In this document: in pieces, positions 1-10,807 of the stretch | Numbering within the stretch: position 1 is the stretch's first letter | Layout of the letters: each line of letters starts with the position of its first letter | DNA from: Lactarius indigo | Lineage: Eukaryota > Basidiomycota > Agaricomycetes > Russulales > Russulaceae | Reading direction: 5' to 3' | Length of the DNA stretch: 64,000 nucleotides | Assembly: GCA_025766275.1 (NCBI GenBank) | Contig: JAFKAC010000036.1 | Span: 434,001-498,000, forward strand | Program-made: the position numbers and the translations under genes | Notes under the pieces: generated by a model | Database searches by the model: none | What the model was told of the DNA's origin: nothing | The model's input: only the letters and a program-made list of their open reading frames with translations

Positions 1-214
1 TCCAGTCAGCTGTCGCCCAAAGCCATAATCCTCGACCTCGCTTTCATCTTAGCCATCTGCTAGTGCCCGAACTATCAACTTTGGACTCCAGCCCGCCATT
101 GCCTCGCCACGTCCTGCCACCTTCGATCCCGCCCACTCCCCTTTTGGCTCGCTAAGCCCTTTAACTTAACTTCAACACCGAATCCTCTCCGCCACGAACT
201 CACAATGGACGTCA

Positions 215-660
215 CTCCGTACACCGTGCACCCCCTACCCCCTTCCCTGTTCGCATGGAGGGGAGGCGCACAGGGGCACACCACCCCTGGTCCCTCCATT
301 CCCCATTTGTGCGGAGGGGGGGGGCACATGAGGGTGTGTCCTCCCTGTATGTGCGGATGGGGTACATGGGAGCACGCCAAGCACGCTGCCCCTGTACATG
401 CAGATGGGGAGGGAGGGGGCTGCCCCCTTTCCCATTCGTGTGGAAGGGATGCACACGAGGGCACACCGCCCCTGGCACCTCCCTGTACGCACACATGGAG
501 GGAGCGCACCACGCTGCCTCTCCACTTCACCCCTGGCCCCTCCTCTTCCCTGTTTGCACAGGAAGGGGGCGTGCAGGGGCAAGCCACGCCATCCTGTGGC
601 ACTCCGTTCGCACAGGGGGGGCATGAGGGGTTTCCTTGTGCCTGCGTTCACCACACCTGC
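215..660. repeat. Degenerate G+C-rich minisatellite
   Basis: The stretch is built from loosely repeated blocks with the alternating themes CCCCTGTnCGCA, nATGGAGGGG and GCACAnGGGCACACC, spaced roughly 70-80 bp apart. All frames on both strands are open here because the repeat lacks stops, and the resulting peptides (rich in P, H, C, G) mirror one another. I therefore treat every ORF in this stretch as an artefact of composition. Unit boundaries are blurred and no exact copy number can be given. Confidence 0.65.
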
Positions 661-1456
661 CCCCCATCTTCACCCACTATAGTATACTACTTAGATACAA
701 AGATGTAGTATTATTAGATAATAAAGGCTTTTTTTTTCTTTGTTAAGTTAAAGGAACATACGAAAAAAACATATAACATTGGTGTGTACAAATAAGGAAA
801 TGGTTTTTTTTAACAGAGCTCGAATATTGTTTGGGGAAGCCCTTTTTTGATGTCTAGGAAAACATGACTTACTTGGCACCTTCCTATTTGGGGGCGTGAT
901 TCCCTGTGGAAAAACGGCCACTATGGTTGGCGGTCATGTGACTAACATACTTACATGACAATGTTTCAGTGTGATATTTGTGACAGCAAATATCATGCCA
1001 AACCAGTGTTACAGTCTGCTTGCCTTAATCAAGCTTAGAGGTTATTGGGTTCCTTTGTACAGACTTTATGGGCCTATGTGCCTACTTTCTGATGTTCTGA
1101 TATCTGTGTACATTCTGATTGGCTGCCGCATTTGTGCTGACTGATACAATATCGAGGGCCTTATGCCACTGGTTGTACTTATCTATGACTCAGTATGACT
1201 CACTACAATACTAGGGTTTCTGGCTTTGTATCTGACTGTGAACTCTACTGTGTACCAGTATATAGGTAGTACGCTGGGATGGAGCATTCCCCAGCTTGAG
1301 TTCTTGTATTCTCCTTCCGTTCAATAGGACTTCAGGCTTTCCCCTCTTTTGTGACTTGTCATCTGTCTCCCATCTCTCCTTTGGTTGATGGCTGCTCAAC
1401 TTCCTTTTCTCTTATTCCCTGATTATCTCATCAGGAGGTTGCCTTGTCTTGACTAC
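661..1456. other. No gene recognised
   Basis: The stretch is mixed intergenic sequence with short T-runs (about 728-736 and 806-812). The only long minus-strand frames overlap the neighbouring plus-strand exon and look like shadows. I see no RNA gene and no repeat boundary. Confidence 0.5.
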
Positions 1457-1501
1457 TGAGGGGGCGTTCAAGTACTCCAACTTGTTCTGCGGATAGTAGT
1501 C

Positions 1502-2910
1502 ATGCACCAACACCCATTTTCGGTCCAAGTTGGACAACATGTTTGTAGGAACGTAACAGACAAGATGCACAAGAAGTCTTTCTTCAAGACCAACTTTCCC
1601 AGTGAGTGGTATGAGGCTCTCATAGCACTCAAACATTCAGCTCCTCTCCTCTCACTGTGCACCTTCAATTGGAAGGCCAATATAGTCCTTGATGGTGTGT
1701 TGAAATGCCTTAAAAAGTGTTCTGGTTCCTCTGTATCTCTTTCCCATCCTTCCACCCCTAGCCTCATTAGATCTTCCCAACCCCCTCCTTCCAGCCAACT
1801 CAGCAGTTCTTCCTACACTGTAGCTTCACACCCTTCCACTCCATCCAGTATCACACCTTCTTCCTGCCCCTCACAGCTGTCTCCTTGTCACACCTTGTTC
1901 AAATCCCCTCATCCTCAACTCTCTACATCTTCTACACAGGTACAGTCACCCCGGTTGCCTGAGTCAGTGAGGAACACCATCCCCAAGGCAAAGCGTAGGC
2001 ACAATCCAAGCCTGCCACAGCGAAATGGGAAGCGTTCAAGACCTGATGACAGTGCTAGTGGAACATCTGTGGGTTCTGATGCAGGTGAGTCTGCAGTTTA
2101 TTTCATGTGCTAATAGCTAACTATCTCTTAGCTCAATGCTGGCCTCCTTCTCCCCATCCCACCTTCATGTTGTTGGTCCAATCTGGCACAGCTTCTCAGC
2201 CAGTATGTATTTATCCTTTCCTCTTACCACTGAACTGTCATGACATCCCCCCCCCCCCCCACATGCCACATTACTACTCACAGACCCCGACTGCCAAACC
2301 TGCACCCCCCAAGATGTCACATGCCAAGCAGGACAACACCACATTGCATGTGAAGGCTCTGTCAACTTGAACAGCAAAGGCCAAGGCCAAGTGTCCAATG
2401 ACAACAACAACAACTTCCTCCTCCAACAAGGCTTCCCAGCCACAGTCTGAGTTGCATTCAGCAACCCCTGTTGAGGACCCTGGGTGTGTGAGCCCACAGT
2501 GGGGTGCCTAAGTCTAGGTCAGAGTGGTGACTTTGTTGTTTGAGGTATGTATTATCCCATCGCTACTTCTGCTAATAATTATCCATTTTCTGTAGGACTC
2601 CAATGAACCTGCCCCTCCCAAGATAATGCGTTCCAGGGCCCTGTCAACACGGGCAGCCAGGGCCAAGGGCAACTGTCCCACAATGGATGACAACAACATG
2701 GCTACCCAGTTGCAGTCAAAGCCATCTTCAGTGACAGTGACCCCTGTTGAGGACCCCAGGGATGAGAGCCCGAAGGTAGCTTCATCATCTGAGGTATGTT
2801 TCAATTTTATCCACTAAGCTACTGTTTACTTCTAATGATTATTTTTTCTTTAGGAATCAGGTGACGATGATGGCTCACACTTGCACCTCCAGGCCTTCCA
2901 ATGTGATGAG
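1502..2910 (+). pseudogene. Host multi-exon gene, 5' part (interrupted by insertion)
   Basis: Function is not recognised. Exon model by GT-AG sites: 1502-2084, 2132-2202, 2284-2544, 2596-2793 and 2854-2910. The phases agree at every junction. The first exon encodes an N-terminal part with a W/C-containing stretch (EWYEALIALKHSAPLLSLC), followed by a Ser/Pro-rich linker and a basic segment. Later exons are Lys/Ala/Thr-rich. The fifth exon is acidic and stops abruptly at the element G insertion, continuing in frame at 11979. The third exon contains an in-frame TGA (2368-2370) and further stops near its end; its duplicate, exon 4, has CGG at the TGA position. The gene is therefore probably dead, or exon 3 (87 codons, phase 0 on both sides) is skipped. 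The true start may lie upstream, since an in-frame TGA is only at 1457-1459. Confidence 0.6.
2284..2793 (+). repeat. Tandem exon duplication inside the host gene
   Basis: Exon 3 (2284-2544) and exon 4 (2596-2793) are diverged copies. Both carry a segment CTGTCAACnnnnGCAG followed by GCCAAGG, then TGTCCnACAATG-like sequence, and end with CCTGTTGAGGACCC and a GAG|GTATGT donor. Each is phase 0 on both sides, so duplication or skipping does not shift the frame. Copy 1 has decayed (TGA where copy 2 has CGG). Confidence 0.65.
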
Positions 2911-3081
2911 TGTCACACCTCTGCAGGGGTGTGCATCGTTCTGTAACAGATCCTGCCTAAGGCAAAGGACTCTGAGTCGGATCCCCACTGGGTGGAAGGA
3001 CTCCGAAGGTCTTCTGTAACAGCTCCTACGCTGGGGTAGCTGAGTCGGTGACAATCCCCCTGTGCTTAAGGTGGGAAGGTC
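2911..3081. mobile_element. Element G (LTR-like), left part
   Basis: It begins TGTCACACC and is the left end of an element whose right end, TTTGTGACA, is at 11973. It is flanked by the direct duplication ATGAG (2906-2910 and 11974-11978). The left part holds two roughly 70-bp tandem units (2939-3011 and 3012-3081), each starting TTCTGTAACAG and ending AAGGTC; a third follows the gypsy A insertion at 10808. The first bases form a stem CACACC/GGTGTG. With A removed the element is about 1.34 kb and carries no ORF, so it is a large solo LTR or a non-autonomous element. Orientation is unknown. Confidence 0.7.
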
Positions 3082-3423
3082 TGTCATGGTACCAGCTGAC
3101 CGTTCCGTGACGAAGTTGCGTTTGAAGGCTTGTTGTTCACAAGCGAAGTATGCTGACTTGGAATGCTTCTGAAGCACGCAAGTGAGAAGACAATGGACTG
3201 GATTCACAGACGAAGAGTAGACAAGGCTAGTACTACTCTATGGCTACCTCTTTATACTCGTACAGACTAGGGATTTTCGGGTGCTATTTTCTGGTAATTT
3301 CGTGCTCCTAATGAGCTGGCAAGGTACAACAGACGTGGCAGAGACAGCTGGCAAGAAGTTAGTTCGCTGGCGATCGATTCGATGTGTCAGGGCTCGTGAC
3401 CATGATGTCACGCGGGCGTGACA
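3082..3423 (-). repeat. Gypsy A 3' LTR
   Basis: It is 342 bp, TGTCATGG...GGGCGTGACA on the + strand, and a near copy of 10461-10802. A CGTGAC/GTCACG hairpin sits near the end at 3400-3420. A TATA-like TATAAAGAGG box is readable on the minus strand near 3250. Confidence 0.93.
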
Positions 3424-3434
3424 TAGCCCCCCTT

Positions 3435-4872
3435 CTAGGCGCGATCGTCCCGATCCGCGTTGTCAAGCGATCGTGAGAAATTGTAGTCATGTTGGAAAAT
3501 GAAGTGCGACGGTCGCTCGTACGGCGTACCCCGGCGTTGTGCACGAAGCCGAGCGGTGACCTGCATTGCTCGTTCGTGGTCCACTGCACGTCCGAGCACG
3601 GCAAGCCACGCGCAATAGGTGTGTGCGTGGGCGTGCGTCGTAGGGACGTGACAGACCCGACAAGTCGTGCACCTAGTATGAGGTTGGCGGCACTCAAACG
3701 TGAGGTGCTGCTCATTGTCACAGTAGCTGCATGCAGGCAAGCCTCATCTGTCGTGGCACGACGCGCGTTGATCTTCTTCAGCTAAATTGCTGACCCTGTA
3801 ATGGGGACGCGATGGTGGTCGAGGCGTCAATCCGTATTGTTCATACGTATCGCTGCGAACGGTAATACTACAGGGGTGGGGTTAGATAGGTAAGGCTGAA
3901 TGCGTGAAGCCGCGTGTGCGTGGGCTAGACGAGTGTCGATTTCTTCTGCCTCTGTGCTCCACTCGCTCCACGCTCGCTCAGTTTCCTTCATGCGGGCAAC
4001 AAGCTGGTTACGACGCGTAAGCGAGGCACAAAGGCGGTACATGTCTGCGCTAACTCCAGGGTCAGCAAGCAGGTATAGCGCCTGGTCGACTTCGTTTTAG
4101 CTGGATGGTCGGTTCGAAACAGATCTCTCATGAGTACGGGGTCGCTGGGGAGGTCGGGTCCGACGTGGGATTTGGCGAAGAGCGGTCCGTAGTAGATGGG
4201 TTGATTGCGTCCCTCCGTGGCTATAATGACGGGTCGATCGCGCTGGTCGATCAGGAACTGTATATACGGGGCGCGACCTCAAGTTCCGTCGGCCAGAGGT
4301 ATCTCCATGAGGTAATCGTTCGTTGGTAGCGTCATTGTCCAGTGACGGTCCAGCCTTTCGATGTTGGCTAGTAGTGGCTGGTGCCGCTCGCTTCCCTGCG
4401 GATTGGTGGGTCGCGGGGGTAACGGGTGAGGGGAAGAAGGTACTGGCGTCAGGTTAGAGACATGTAGTGCGAGTGAGGGTACGGCGGGAGTGGGCAATGT
4501 CAGTCATGGTATTTCTCTGACGGACAAGGCGGGGGACTGAGGTCCCTCCCAAGGTGCTTCTAACTCCTCCTGGGCGATCTGCTCAAGTGCTTCTCGTAGT
4601 AATCGCTGTCATCGATTGGTATGGGCCTGCGAGTAACGACAGTGCATGCCCTGCAGGGTAATATAAGTACTTAAACCCCACATATCTTCTCAAGAATGTG
4701 GTGAGTTCTCTAGCGCGTTGTAAGTAGGGCCGACATTGGCCCATCGTTCAACGTCACGATTAACCTGTGCGTGCAACCACTGAGGTGTATCGCGATCGGT
4801 AATCCAAGGGTACTGGGGAGGGTGACGCGGGGGAGGGTCGGCCATGAGTTGGATGCAGTTGATAGTAGTGGT
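3435..4872 (-). pseudogene. Gypsy A Pol C-terminal extension (post-chromodomain), broken
   Basis: Downstream of the chromodomain the coding direction continues through broken frames. Readable blocks are a Pro-rich linker and a segment with IERLDRHWTMTLPTND (about 4279-4400). A TGA at about 4276-4278 follows, then a block with IYYGPLF (about 4175-4200). At 3620-3740 there is a cysteine/histidine cluster CSYCDNEQHLTFEC followed by CTTC-type pairs. The YGPLF block resembles YGLPLF in gypsy B and YGQPLY in gypsy C, and the Cys/His cluster matches the first knuckles of gypsy B (CYRCQSEDHLSFAC). Role unknown; nucleic-acid binding is inferred from the knuckles. It is too decayed to function. Confidence 0.6.
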
Positions 4873-5340
4873 TCAAGAGTCTTTATATTCTCTGACGAGA
4901 TCTGGAGCGCGCAGGTTAGACTCTGGTTCCCAGCTGTCGTGTGCCACAGAGTATCCCTTCCATCGCACCAAGTATTGTGGCGTTTTCCGATGACCGAAGA
5001 GTCGATAATCGAGAAGTCTTTCTACTTCCCATTCCTGCTCTCCATCTATCAGATCTGGTGGCAGGGGGTTCTCTTTAGTACCATTAATCTTAGTAGTCCT
5101 ATACGGGGTTAGTAGGCCAGCGTGAAACGTGTTGTGGATACGCCAATTTGCGGGTAGTTGAAGGGCATAGGTGACGTCGGATATCCGTTTTCCTATTATG
5201 AATGGGCCATACTGTCGAGGTGCCAGTTTTGTCGTGGGGTGAGTGGTCTTCAAATTAGTGGCGTCTAACCACACCTGATTGCTGATGCGATAGGGCTGAT
5301 AGGACGTCTCTCGTACCCATTTCAACTGTGTTGCCTTCAT
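4873..5340 (-). pseudogene. Gypsy A integrase C-terminal domain and chromodomain
   Basis: The 155 codons begin with the SH3-like integrase tail (VWLDATNLKTTHPTTKLAPR, then YGPF and a HNTFH block). They end with a chromodomain: EWEVERLLDYR, then QYLVRWKGY and SWEPESNL. Chromodomains of this class bind methylated histone tails and direct integration to heterochromatin in known chromoviruses. A TGA separates this frame from the upstream integrase core (LLEAR, TGA, HAKDAM); the stop replaces a sense codon, plausibly CGA. The frame ends at 4873 in TGA, after which the extension continues. Confidence 0.85.
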
Positions 5341-5355
5341 CGCGTCCTTTGCGTG

Positions 5356-6405
5356 TCATCGTGCTTCCAGAAGCGCAGTGATTTGTTTGGTGGCAGTAGG
5401 CGATGCGGTGGTCGTTGACGTGGGCTGGTGTATATGTGGCGTGAACCCTAGAAGTAATTTGAAGGGGGCCTTTTTCGTGGTCTCCGAAGTCCAGGCGTTG
5501 AGGGTGTATTGCGCTATCGGAAGCCATCGCGCCCAATCGTCTTGTTGGTAGTTCAAGAAGATTCGCAAATACTGCTCAAGGCGTTGATTAGTGCATTCTG
5601 ATTGTCCATCGGTACGTGGGTGGTAAGCGGTGCTGATGTTTTGTTCCATGTTTAGAGCCATGCACAACGCTTTGGTGAACGAGGCAGTGAACCGTGGGTC
5701 TCGGTCAGATATGACTTTAGTGGGGAGTCCGTAGTGAGGTACCACGTGTCGGAGGTAGAGCGCGGCTACTTGGGCTGCATCGATTGATTCCTTACAGGGT
5801 ATAAAGATGCTCGCCTTTGAACATCCTTGGTCTGTGACCGTAAGGATCGTATCATACTTTATTGATTTTGGGAGCTTGACTATGAAGTCTAGCACGATGA
5901 CGTGGAACGGTAGTGCCACGTCTGTTGGATATATGGGCGATAACGGGGGTTTAGGACGTCCAGGCAGGTTCTTATTCGCTTGGCATACGTGGCATCCCGT
6001 AACGTAGTCCGCGATGTCCTGTGACATGTTAGGCCACCAGTAATGTTTTTGTATCGCCTGCAAGGTTTTGGTTTGTCCGGGGTGACCAGCAGAAATTGAA
6101 TCGTGGAAGGATTCAATCACCCCCCTCCTCAGGGTGGGATCGTCCATGATCACGAGTCGACCCTGATGAAAGAAGACGGGAGAGGTTGGGGGCTGGTCGA
6201 GATGATACCGTTTGACCCAGTCTGATGGGAGAGCGCGGATTTGAGCGTGTCGACATCGATCGTCAAGGGATGTGACCTGTGTGACATTGAGAAAATAAGC
6301 GGGTGGCAGAATGGTAACACCGAGGTTATCGTCGGTAGTGGAAGTAAAGGAAGGGTGGCAAGAGAGCGCATCGGTGTGGAGCGTTGGCCCCGGTACGTGT
6401 CGCAA
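5356..6405 (-). pseudogene. Gypsy A integrase core and end of RNase H
   Basis: The 349 codons start at the end of RNase H (VPGPTLHTDALSC, where relatives have DALSR) and pass through the HHCC zinc-binding domain (FHDSISAGHPGQ, then CHVCQ). The DDE catalytic core follows, with VLDFIVKLP, VISDRDPRF and DGQSECTNQ in order. The glutamate motif here reads SEC rather than SER. Integrase would join the cDNA to the host chromosome. The upstream RNase H frame ends in TGA at the expected Arg of INRRVAR, an unambiguous CGA-to-TGA change. Confidence 0.88.
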
Positions 6406-6450
6406 GCGAAGGTCGTAGTCGGCAAGGATGTTGACGAGGCGGGCAACCCG

Positions 6451-7008
6451 TCAATTGATATGTTGTGGTGACCGATAGTGAAGAAGGTTAGCGTGATCAG
6501 TGAACACCGTTACGGGGTGCCGTGCGGCGACCAATAGGTGTCGCCAGTGCTCGAGGCCCCGTACAAGCGCAAGGAACTCTTGATCGTAAACATCATAGTT
6601 TTGTTCGGCAGCAGAGAAAGCTTGGGAGAAATATCCCACAGCTTGGGCTTTGTTTCGAGCGTCCGGTTGGGTGAGAATAGCCCCCATAGCGTAAAGGGAC
6701 ACGTCCGTCTGGAGCGAATATGGTACGTCGGGGTCTGGTTGTCGGAGAGCGGGACGCGAGCAAGCTAAGGTAATCAGCGTGTCGAGTGCGGTAGTGTGTT
6801 CCGGGGTCCAATAAAACTGAACGTCCTTGCAGAGAAGATGTGTGAGTGGTTGCGCCAAATGTGCATAACGCGGGATAAATGGACGTTGGTAGCCCAGTAC
6901 ACCGAGGATGCTGCGAACTTGTTTGATGGTGGTAAGCTGGCGTGGCCAGTCATGCAAACCAGAGATTTTGTCTTGGCCCATGCGGATGGTCCCATTCGCG
7001 ATCATCAT
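6451..7008 (-). pseudogene. Gypsy A RT connection and RNase H
   Basis: The 185 codons run from the end of RT/connection (GLHDWPRQLTTIKQVRSILG) into RNase H with DVSLYAMGAILTQ, EQNYDVYDQEFLAL and FTDHANL. The catalytic Asp of DAS-type motifs is preserved as DVS. The frame is joined to the upstream RT by a 1-nt frameshift near 7080: the peptide DESYFLKLSKCEF, expected next, is in the neighbouring frame. It ends in a TGA at the INRRVAR position. Confidence 0.85.
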
Positions 7009-7055
7009 TCCTAAATAGTCAATTTTGGTACTTTCGAATTCGCATTTGGAAAGCT

Positions 7056-7787
7056 TCAGAAAATAGCTTTCATCAGGAGTACCTGTAGAACGGCAGCAAC
7101 GATCATTCGATGTCGTTGGACATCATGCATGGTAGCGACGAGTATGTCATCCATATAGATGAATAGTTCGGCTGGGAATCGGTTAAGTAGGGAGCGGAAG
7201 ATCCGGTTCATTGCGCATACGAAGGTAGCTGGTGAATTAGTCAGTCCGAAGTACATAACCATCGATTCAAACAATCCTCGAGGGGTTTTGAAAGCGGCTT
7301 TCCATTGATCGCTGTCTTTGATGCGGATATTGTTATATCCCCACCAAATGTCAAATTTAGTAAACAGTGTTTTATTGGCCAGTCGATCCAGGATGTTCAA
7401 GATCAGTGGAATCGGATAAGTGTCGCGCACCGTTATCTTGTTAAGTGGCTTGTAATCTTGGACTGGTCGCAATTTGCCATCCTTTTTCTTTAAAAAGAAA
7501 AAAGATGACGCGTAATGCGATTTAGATTCCCGAATGTGGCCTTTTTCCAAATGCTCGCGTAGGAACTTGTCGAGGTGTTCCATTTCTTTGGCATTCAACG
7601 GGTAAATCTTACACTGGAGTGTAGCAGGCACATCCGGGAGCAGTGTGATCACGTGATCATCGACTTGTTTGGGTGGGAAACATTTCGCGGCCTCTTCTGA
7701 AAAGACTGTAGCGTATTGCTCATATTGTGATGGCAATGTTTCGGCTCCGCTTGAACCGAATTTTTCTGCCATCTGCTGAGCGATCAT
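7056..7787 (-). pseudogene. Gypsy A reverse transcriptase
   Basis: The 243 codons hold the RT fingers and palm: HLEKGHIRESKSHYASSFFF, KKKDGKLRPVQDYKPLN, the block after LLNRFP, and the catalytic YMDDILVA. FDIWWGYNNI carries Trp where relatives have Arg (CGG to TGG, a CpG transition). The start is an internal Met; the real frame continues from protease through 7790-7900. The frame shifts near 7080. Confidence 0.88.
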
Positions 7788-7901
7788 GTTGATAGTGTCC
7801 CGTCTTTCGAAGGTAAGTCGCCTTTCTGGTCCGCGCAGTTGATTTCTTTGCCAGTCGACACTGGGGTTAGTGTCTCGGAACCAGGTGTGTCCTAGTATGA
7901 C

Positions 7902-8822
7902 TCATGGGCGGCCCAAAGTCGTGACGTAAAGGTGGGTGCAGTACGATTGCTGTCCCCAAATGAGTGTGATTGGGCACACTTCAGTAATGGTCCCCTGCTG
8001 ATTTAGCGTTCCATCGGCGTTGTATGCTTGCCGGGCAGGAACAGGGATTGTAGTCATGCCAAATCGTTGGACTAGTGTAGGATCGATGAAGCTTTGGGAG
8101 GCTCCCGAGTCAAGTAGTGCTGATATTTTATGTTCGTTGCCAATGTTTAACTGAATGGTGAGCGTTGACCCTTCATCTGATATAAGAACGTTGATTTCCG
8201 TTGCACTACCCTCCTCTAGGTCGTCGTCATCGTCGACTCCCGCCTCAATGAGCATTTGCAAAATCATTTGTCTGCGATTGGCGTTGGACAGCCCTAGCAG
8301 TCCGGAGATCAGCGTTTGTTTGTCTAACACGGGCGTCATTGTGGCAGCTAGTGGTGGGACCGAGGTCGTGGTGAGCTTGTTGATACGGTTAGGGTTCGCT
8401 CGTTTCTTTGGACAATCGCGCGATAGGTGTCCTGATTGTTTACAACGGAAGCAAAGTCCCTCTTTTCTGCATCTGTCCCACTCGGCCTGTTCCTGTGGCG
8501 TGCGCTGTCGTGGTGTGAATGTATTGACTGCGTCTACGTCCATCGGTACTACGTCATTTCGTATAACGGGACGTGGTACGACAGGTTTCGGTGGTGGCGC
8601 CGTTCCCTTGCCGAGGGCTGCTATGCAGTTGGTGATTGTATGGAATCGCTGGACTTCTTCCCTTGTCGCGGTTTTCCAATCATCCATGGTAACGGGCATG
8701 ACGCCTCGCTTTAAGCAGGCAACGAGGAGTCCCTTCTTTAGTCCTCGTTGAAACAAATCAATGGTGCCAATAGCTGTCATGTCCCATCCTGCTGCATCCG
8801 CAAGTTGCTCAAACTGGGCGAT
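7902..8822 (-). pseudogene. Gypsy A gag C-terminus, zinc knuckle and protease
   Basis: It continues gag after the solo LTR (8828-9529): FQRGLKKGLLVACLKRG, then a CCHC knuckle CFRCKQSGHLSRDC, an acidic linker and the aspartic protease motif LLDSGASQSFID. The frame ends at TLGRP, TGA, then VILG. Relatives read through this point into a protease C-terminus with VILG/MIFG. Gag packages the RNA and protease matures Gag-Pol. In gypsy A, gag and protease appear to be in one frame, unlike the -1 overlap in B and D. Confidence 0.82.
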
Positions 8823-8827
8823 GTACT

Positions 8828-9529
8828 TGTCACGAACCTATAAACCTGGTCGTGACTCAAGGCGCTTAGGACCGGACCGGACCGGACCGGGCTTATGTCA
8901 TCAGCTTCCTAAAGGGGAAATCCGAAATCGGAGTTTGAATTTCACTCTCCGACGATCACGTGATGTGTCACGTGATTACTCTGCCTTTCCAAGTCACATG
9001 TGTACATGCACGTGTATCAATCAACAGTTGATTGTTTATCAATCAACGAAGATAATCAACCAAGTCACAAGGAACACGTGTGCTGATCACGAGTTCCGCA
9101 GTAGCTGCGGAATCACACCACTATGGCGCAATATGGCGTCATTGACTGCGGCGCAGTCGTACCATGCTTATCCTTTATTCTGATTGGACAGTATTAATAA
9201 CTTGTCTCTGGAATGTTCCAATCCGCAGTTTTGCGCAGCACCCGTGGACAGGCCCTAAGCCTGCCCTAAACTTACGCACAGACCACCCCCTGTAGTATAT
9301 AAGCTAGCGCAATCTATCGGACAGTCCCTCAGACTGTCCACTTGTGACATCCTCCCTCTTGCCTCACAGCTCCCTTGAGTGCCCCGCTCTTTGCGCGCCA
9401 CTACTCCTCTACTGAGCCAAGAGCGCATCTTGTGTTCTTCTGTCGTCGAGCACCTCTTCTCCACACCCTCTCAGCCCCCAGTCTCTGCCTACGTTGTGAC
9501 CCCCTGTCGAGTGACAGTGAGTCATCACA
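8828..9529 (+). mobile_element. Solo LTR of family F inserted in gypsy A gag
   Basis: The 702-bp LTR begins TGTCACGAACC and ends GTCATCACA. It is flanked by GTACT on both sides (8823-8827 and 9530-9534), and gag reads on across it once one GTACT copy and the LTR are removed. It matches the 3' LTR of gypsy F (59773-60466), which lies in the opposite orientation, including four copies of CGGAC. A TATATAAG box is near 9297. A GTCACGA/TCGTGAC hairpin lies at the 5' end. Confidence 0.95.
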
Positions 9530-9534
9530 GTACT

Positions 9535-10414
9535 CATCAATGGCTTCGCCACTCATCGTCAAGGCAGTTAGTTTGGCGTAGGCATTTTGTTTACTAAGCG
9601 TATCTGTCCAGGCGTTTTTGAAGTCGATGATGAACTCATTCCAAAGTCGTTCATCGGTCTTGGCGACAGGGTGCGTGGTGTGGTTGATTTTCTCGTCCAG
9701 TTTCTTATCCTGTGACTGGTTCCAGTTTTCTACGTCAGGTCCTCGTATGAGGGTCAGTGCCAATGCGACTCGTTGGTATGGTGAGACCATTCGTTCGTTC
9801 ATTCGATTAACTCGGCAATATTGGTTGAACTTGTGTAGGAATTGAGCGCTTTTCGCTCTATTCCCATCGAAGTATGTGGGGGCTCCTCCTTGGAGGGGTC
9901 CGTTTGTCGTTGTCGATGCGGGTGTACTGCTGGATCCGCTGGCCATCGGGGTTGGTGGGATTACGGTGGGAAACGGTATAGGCATGAACAGTGGTGGTTG
10001 CTGAGGCAAACGTCGCTTTCCTTTTCGTTTTAAAGCTGCAACAGCGAGTCGATGAGTATGCCAATCGTAATCTGGGATGGTCTGGGTGTTGGTTCTGATG
10101 CGTAGTCCCCAGTCGTGTGGTCGAGTTACTCGGGCACTGTTATATGTCGCCCAGCCGGGATAGTCTAGTAGTACTTCATACCACATGTTTTCATTTTCGA
10201 AATATTCGATGTCAAGACTCGGGTCGGGTGTGCGGTTTAACGTGTAACCTCTGTGGTGTTCCCACACAAGGTCTTTTACTGCAAGGTCGTCGAGGTTCGG
10301 TGTCGTTCGTCGAAGCACCAGTTGTTTTTCGGTACTGTCGTCGGGGTCGCTGGCGGGCTCGATATATGCAAATAGTCCGCTCGGGGTTTCTGCCAGCTCG
10401 TGTACGTGCGACAC
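9535..10414 (-). pseudogene. Gypsy A gag, N-terminal part
   Basis: This is the N-terminal half of Gag. The N-terminal segment has NENMWYEVLLDYPGWATYN, then a Pro-rich linker. The capsid-like retrotransposon gag domain follows, with PTYFDGNRAKSAQFLHKFN, ALALTLIRGPDVENW and WTDTLSKQNAYAKLTALTM. No ATG precedes the conserved region in frame: the first possible codon is GTG at 10414 and a TAG lies upstream, so the start is lost or non-AUG. The domain is cut at 9534 by the solo LTR. Confidence 0.8.
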
Positions 10415-10460
10415 TTTGTGCGCTGTGTCGCCTAGCGGAAATGTAGGGGGTCTACTCTTA

Positions 10461-10802
10461 TGTCACGGTACCAGCTGACCGTTCCGTGATGAAGTCACGT
10501 TTGAAGGCTTGTTGTTCACAAGCGAAGTATGCTGACTTGGAATGCTTCTGAAGCACGCAAGTGAGAAGACAATGGACTGGATTCACAGATGAAGAGTAGA
10601 CAAGGCTAGTACTACTCTATGGCTACCTCTTTATACTCGTACAGACTAGGGATTTTCGGGTGCTATTTTCTGGTAATTTCATGCTCCTAATGAGCTGGCA
10701 AGGTACAACAGACGTGGCAGAGACAGCTGGCAAGAAGTTAGTTCGCTGGCGATCGATTCGACGTGTCAGGGCTCGTGACCATGATGTCACGCGGGCATGA
10801 CA
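10461..10802 (-). repeat. Gypsy A 5' LTR
   Basis: It is 342 bp and pairs with 3082-3423. The minus-strand promoter is marked by TATAAAG near 10630-10635. After the LTR the leader starts TAAGAGTAGACC, presumably the primer-binding site, but I cannot assign the tRNA. Confidence 0.93.
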
Positions 10803-10807
10803 AGGTC

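Larger units (their letters stand above)
3082..10802 (-). mobile_element. Gypsy A: complete but decayed chromodomain Ty3/gypsy element
   Basis: Two 342-bp LTRs (3082-3423 and 10461-10802) bound the element, and the duplication AGGTC lies at 3077-3081 and 10803-10807. Order in the coding direction is gag (split by a solo LTR), zinc knuckle, protease, reverse transcriptase, RNase H, integrase, chromodomain, then a long Pol extension with zinc knuckles. Several frames are broken by TGA stops and at least one frameshift near 7080. The LTRs differ at few sites by eye. It sits within element G, which sits within a host gene exon. Confidence 0.92.

Noticed and set aside
75..708. Several long overlapping ORFs on both strands
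   Set aside because: They mirror one another in a G+C-rich minisatellite with few stops, and none has a recognisable domain.
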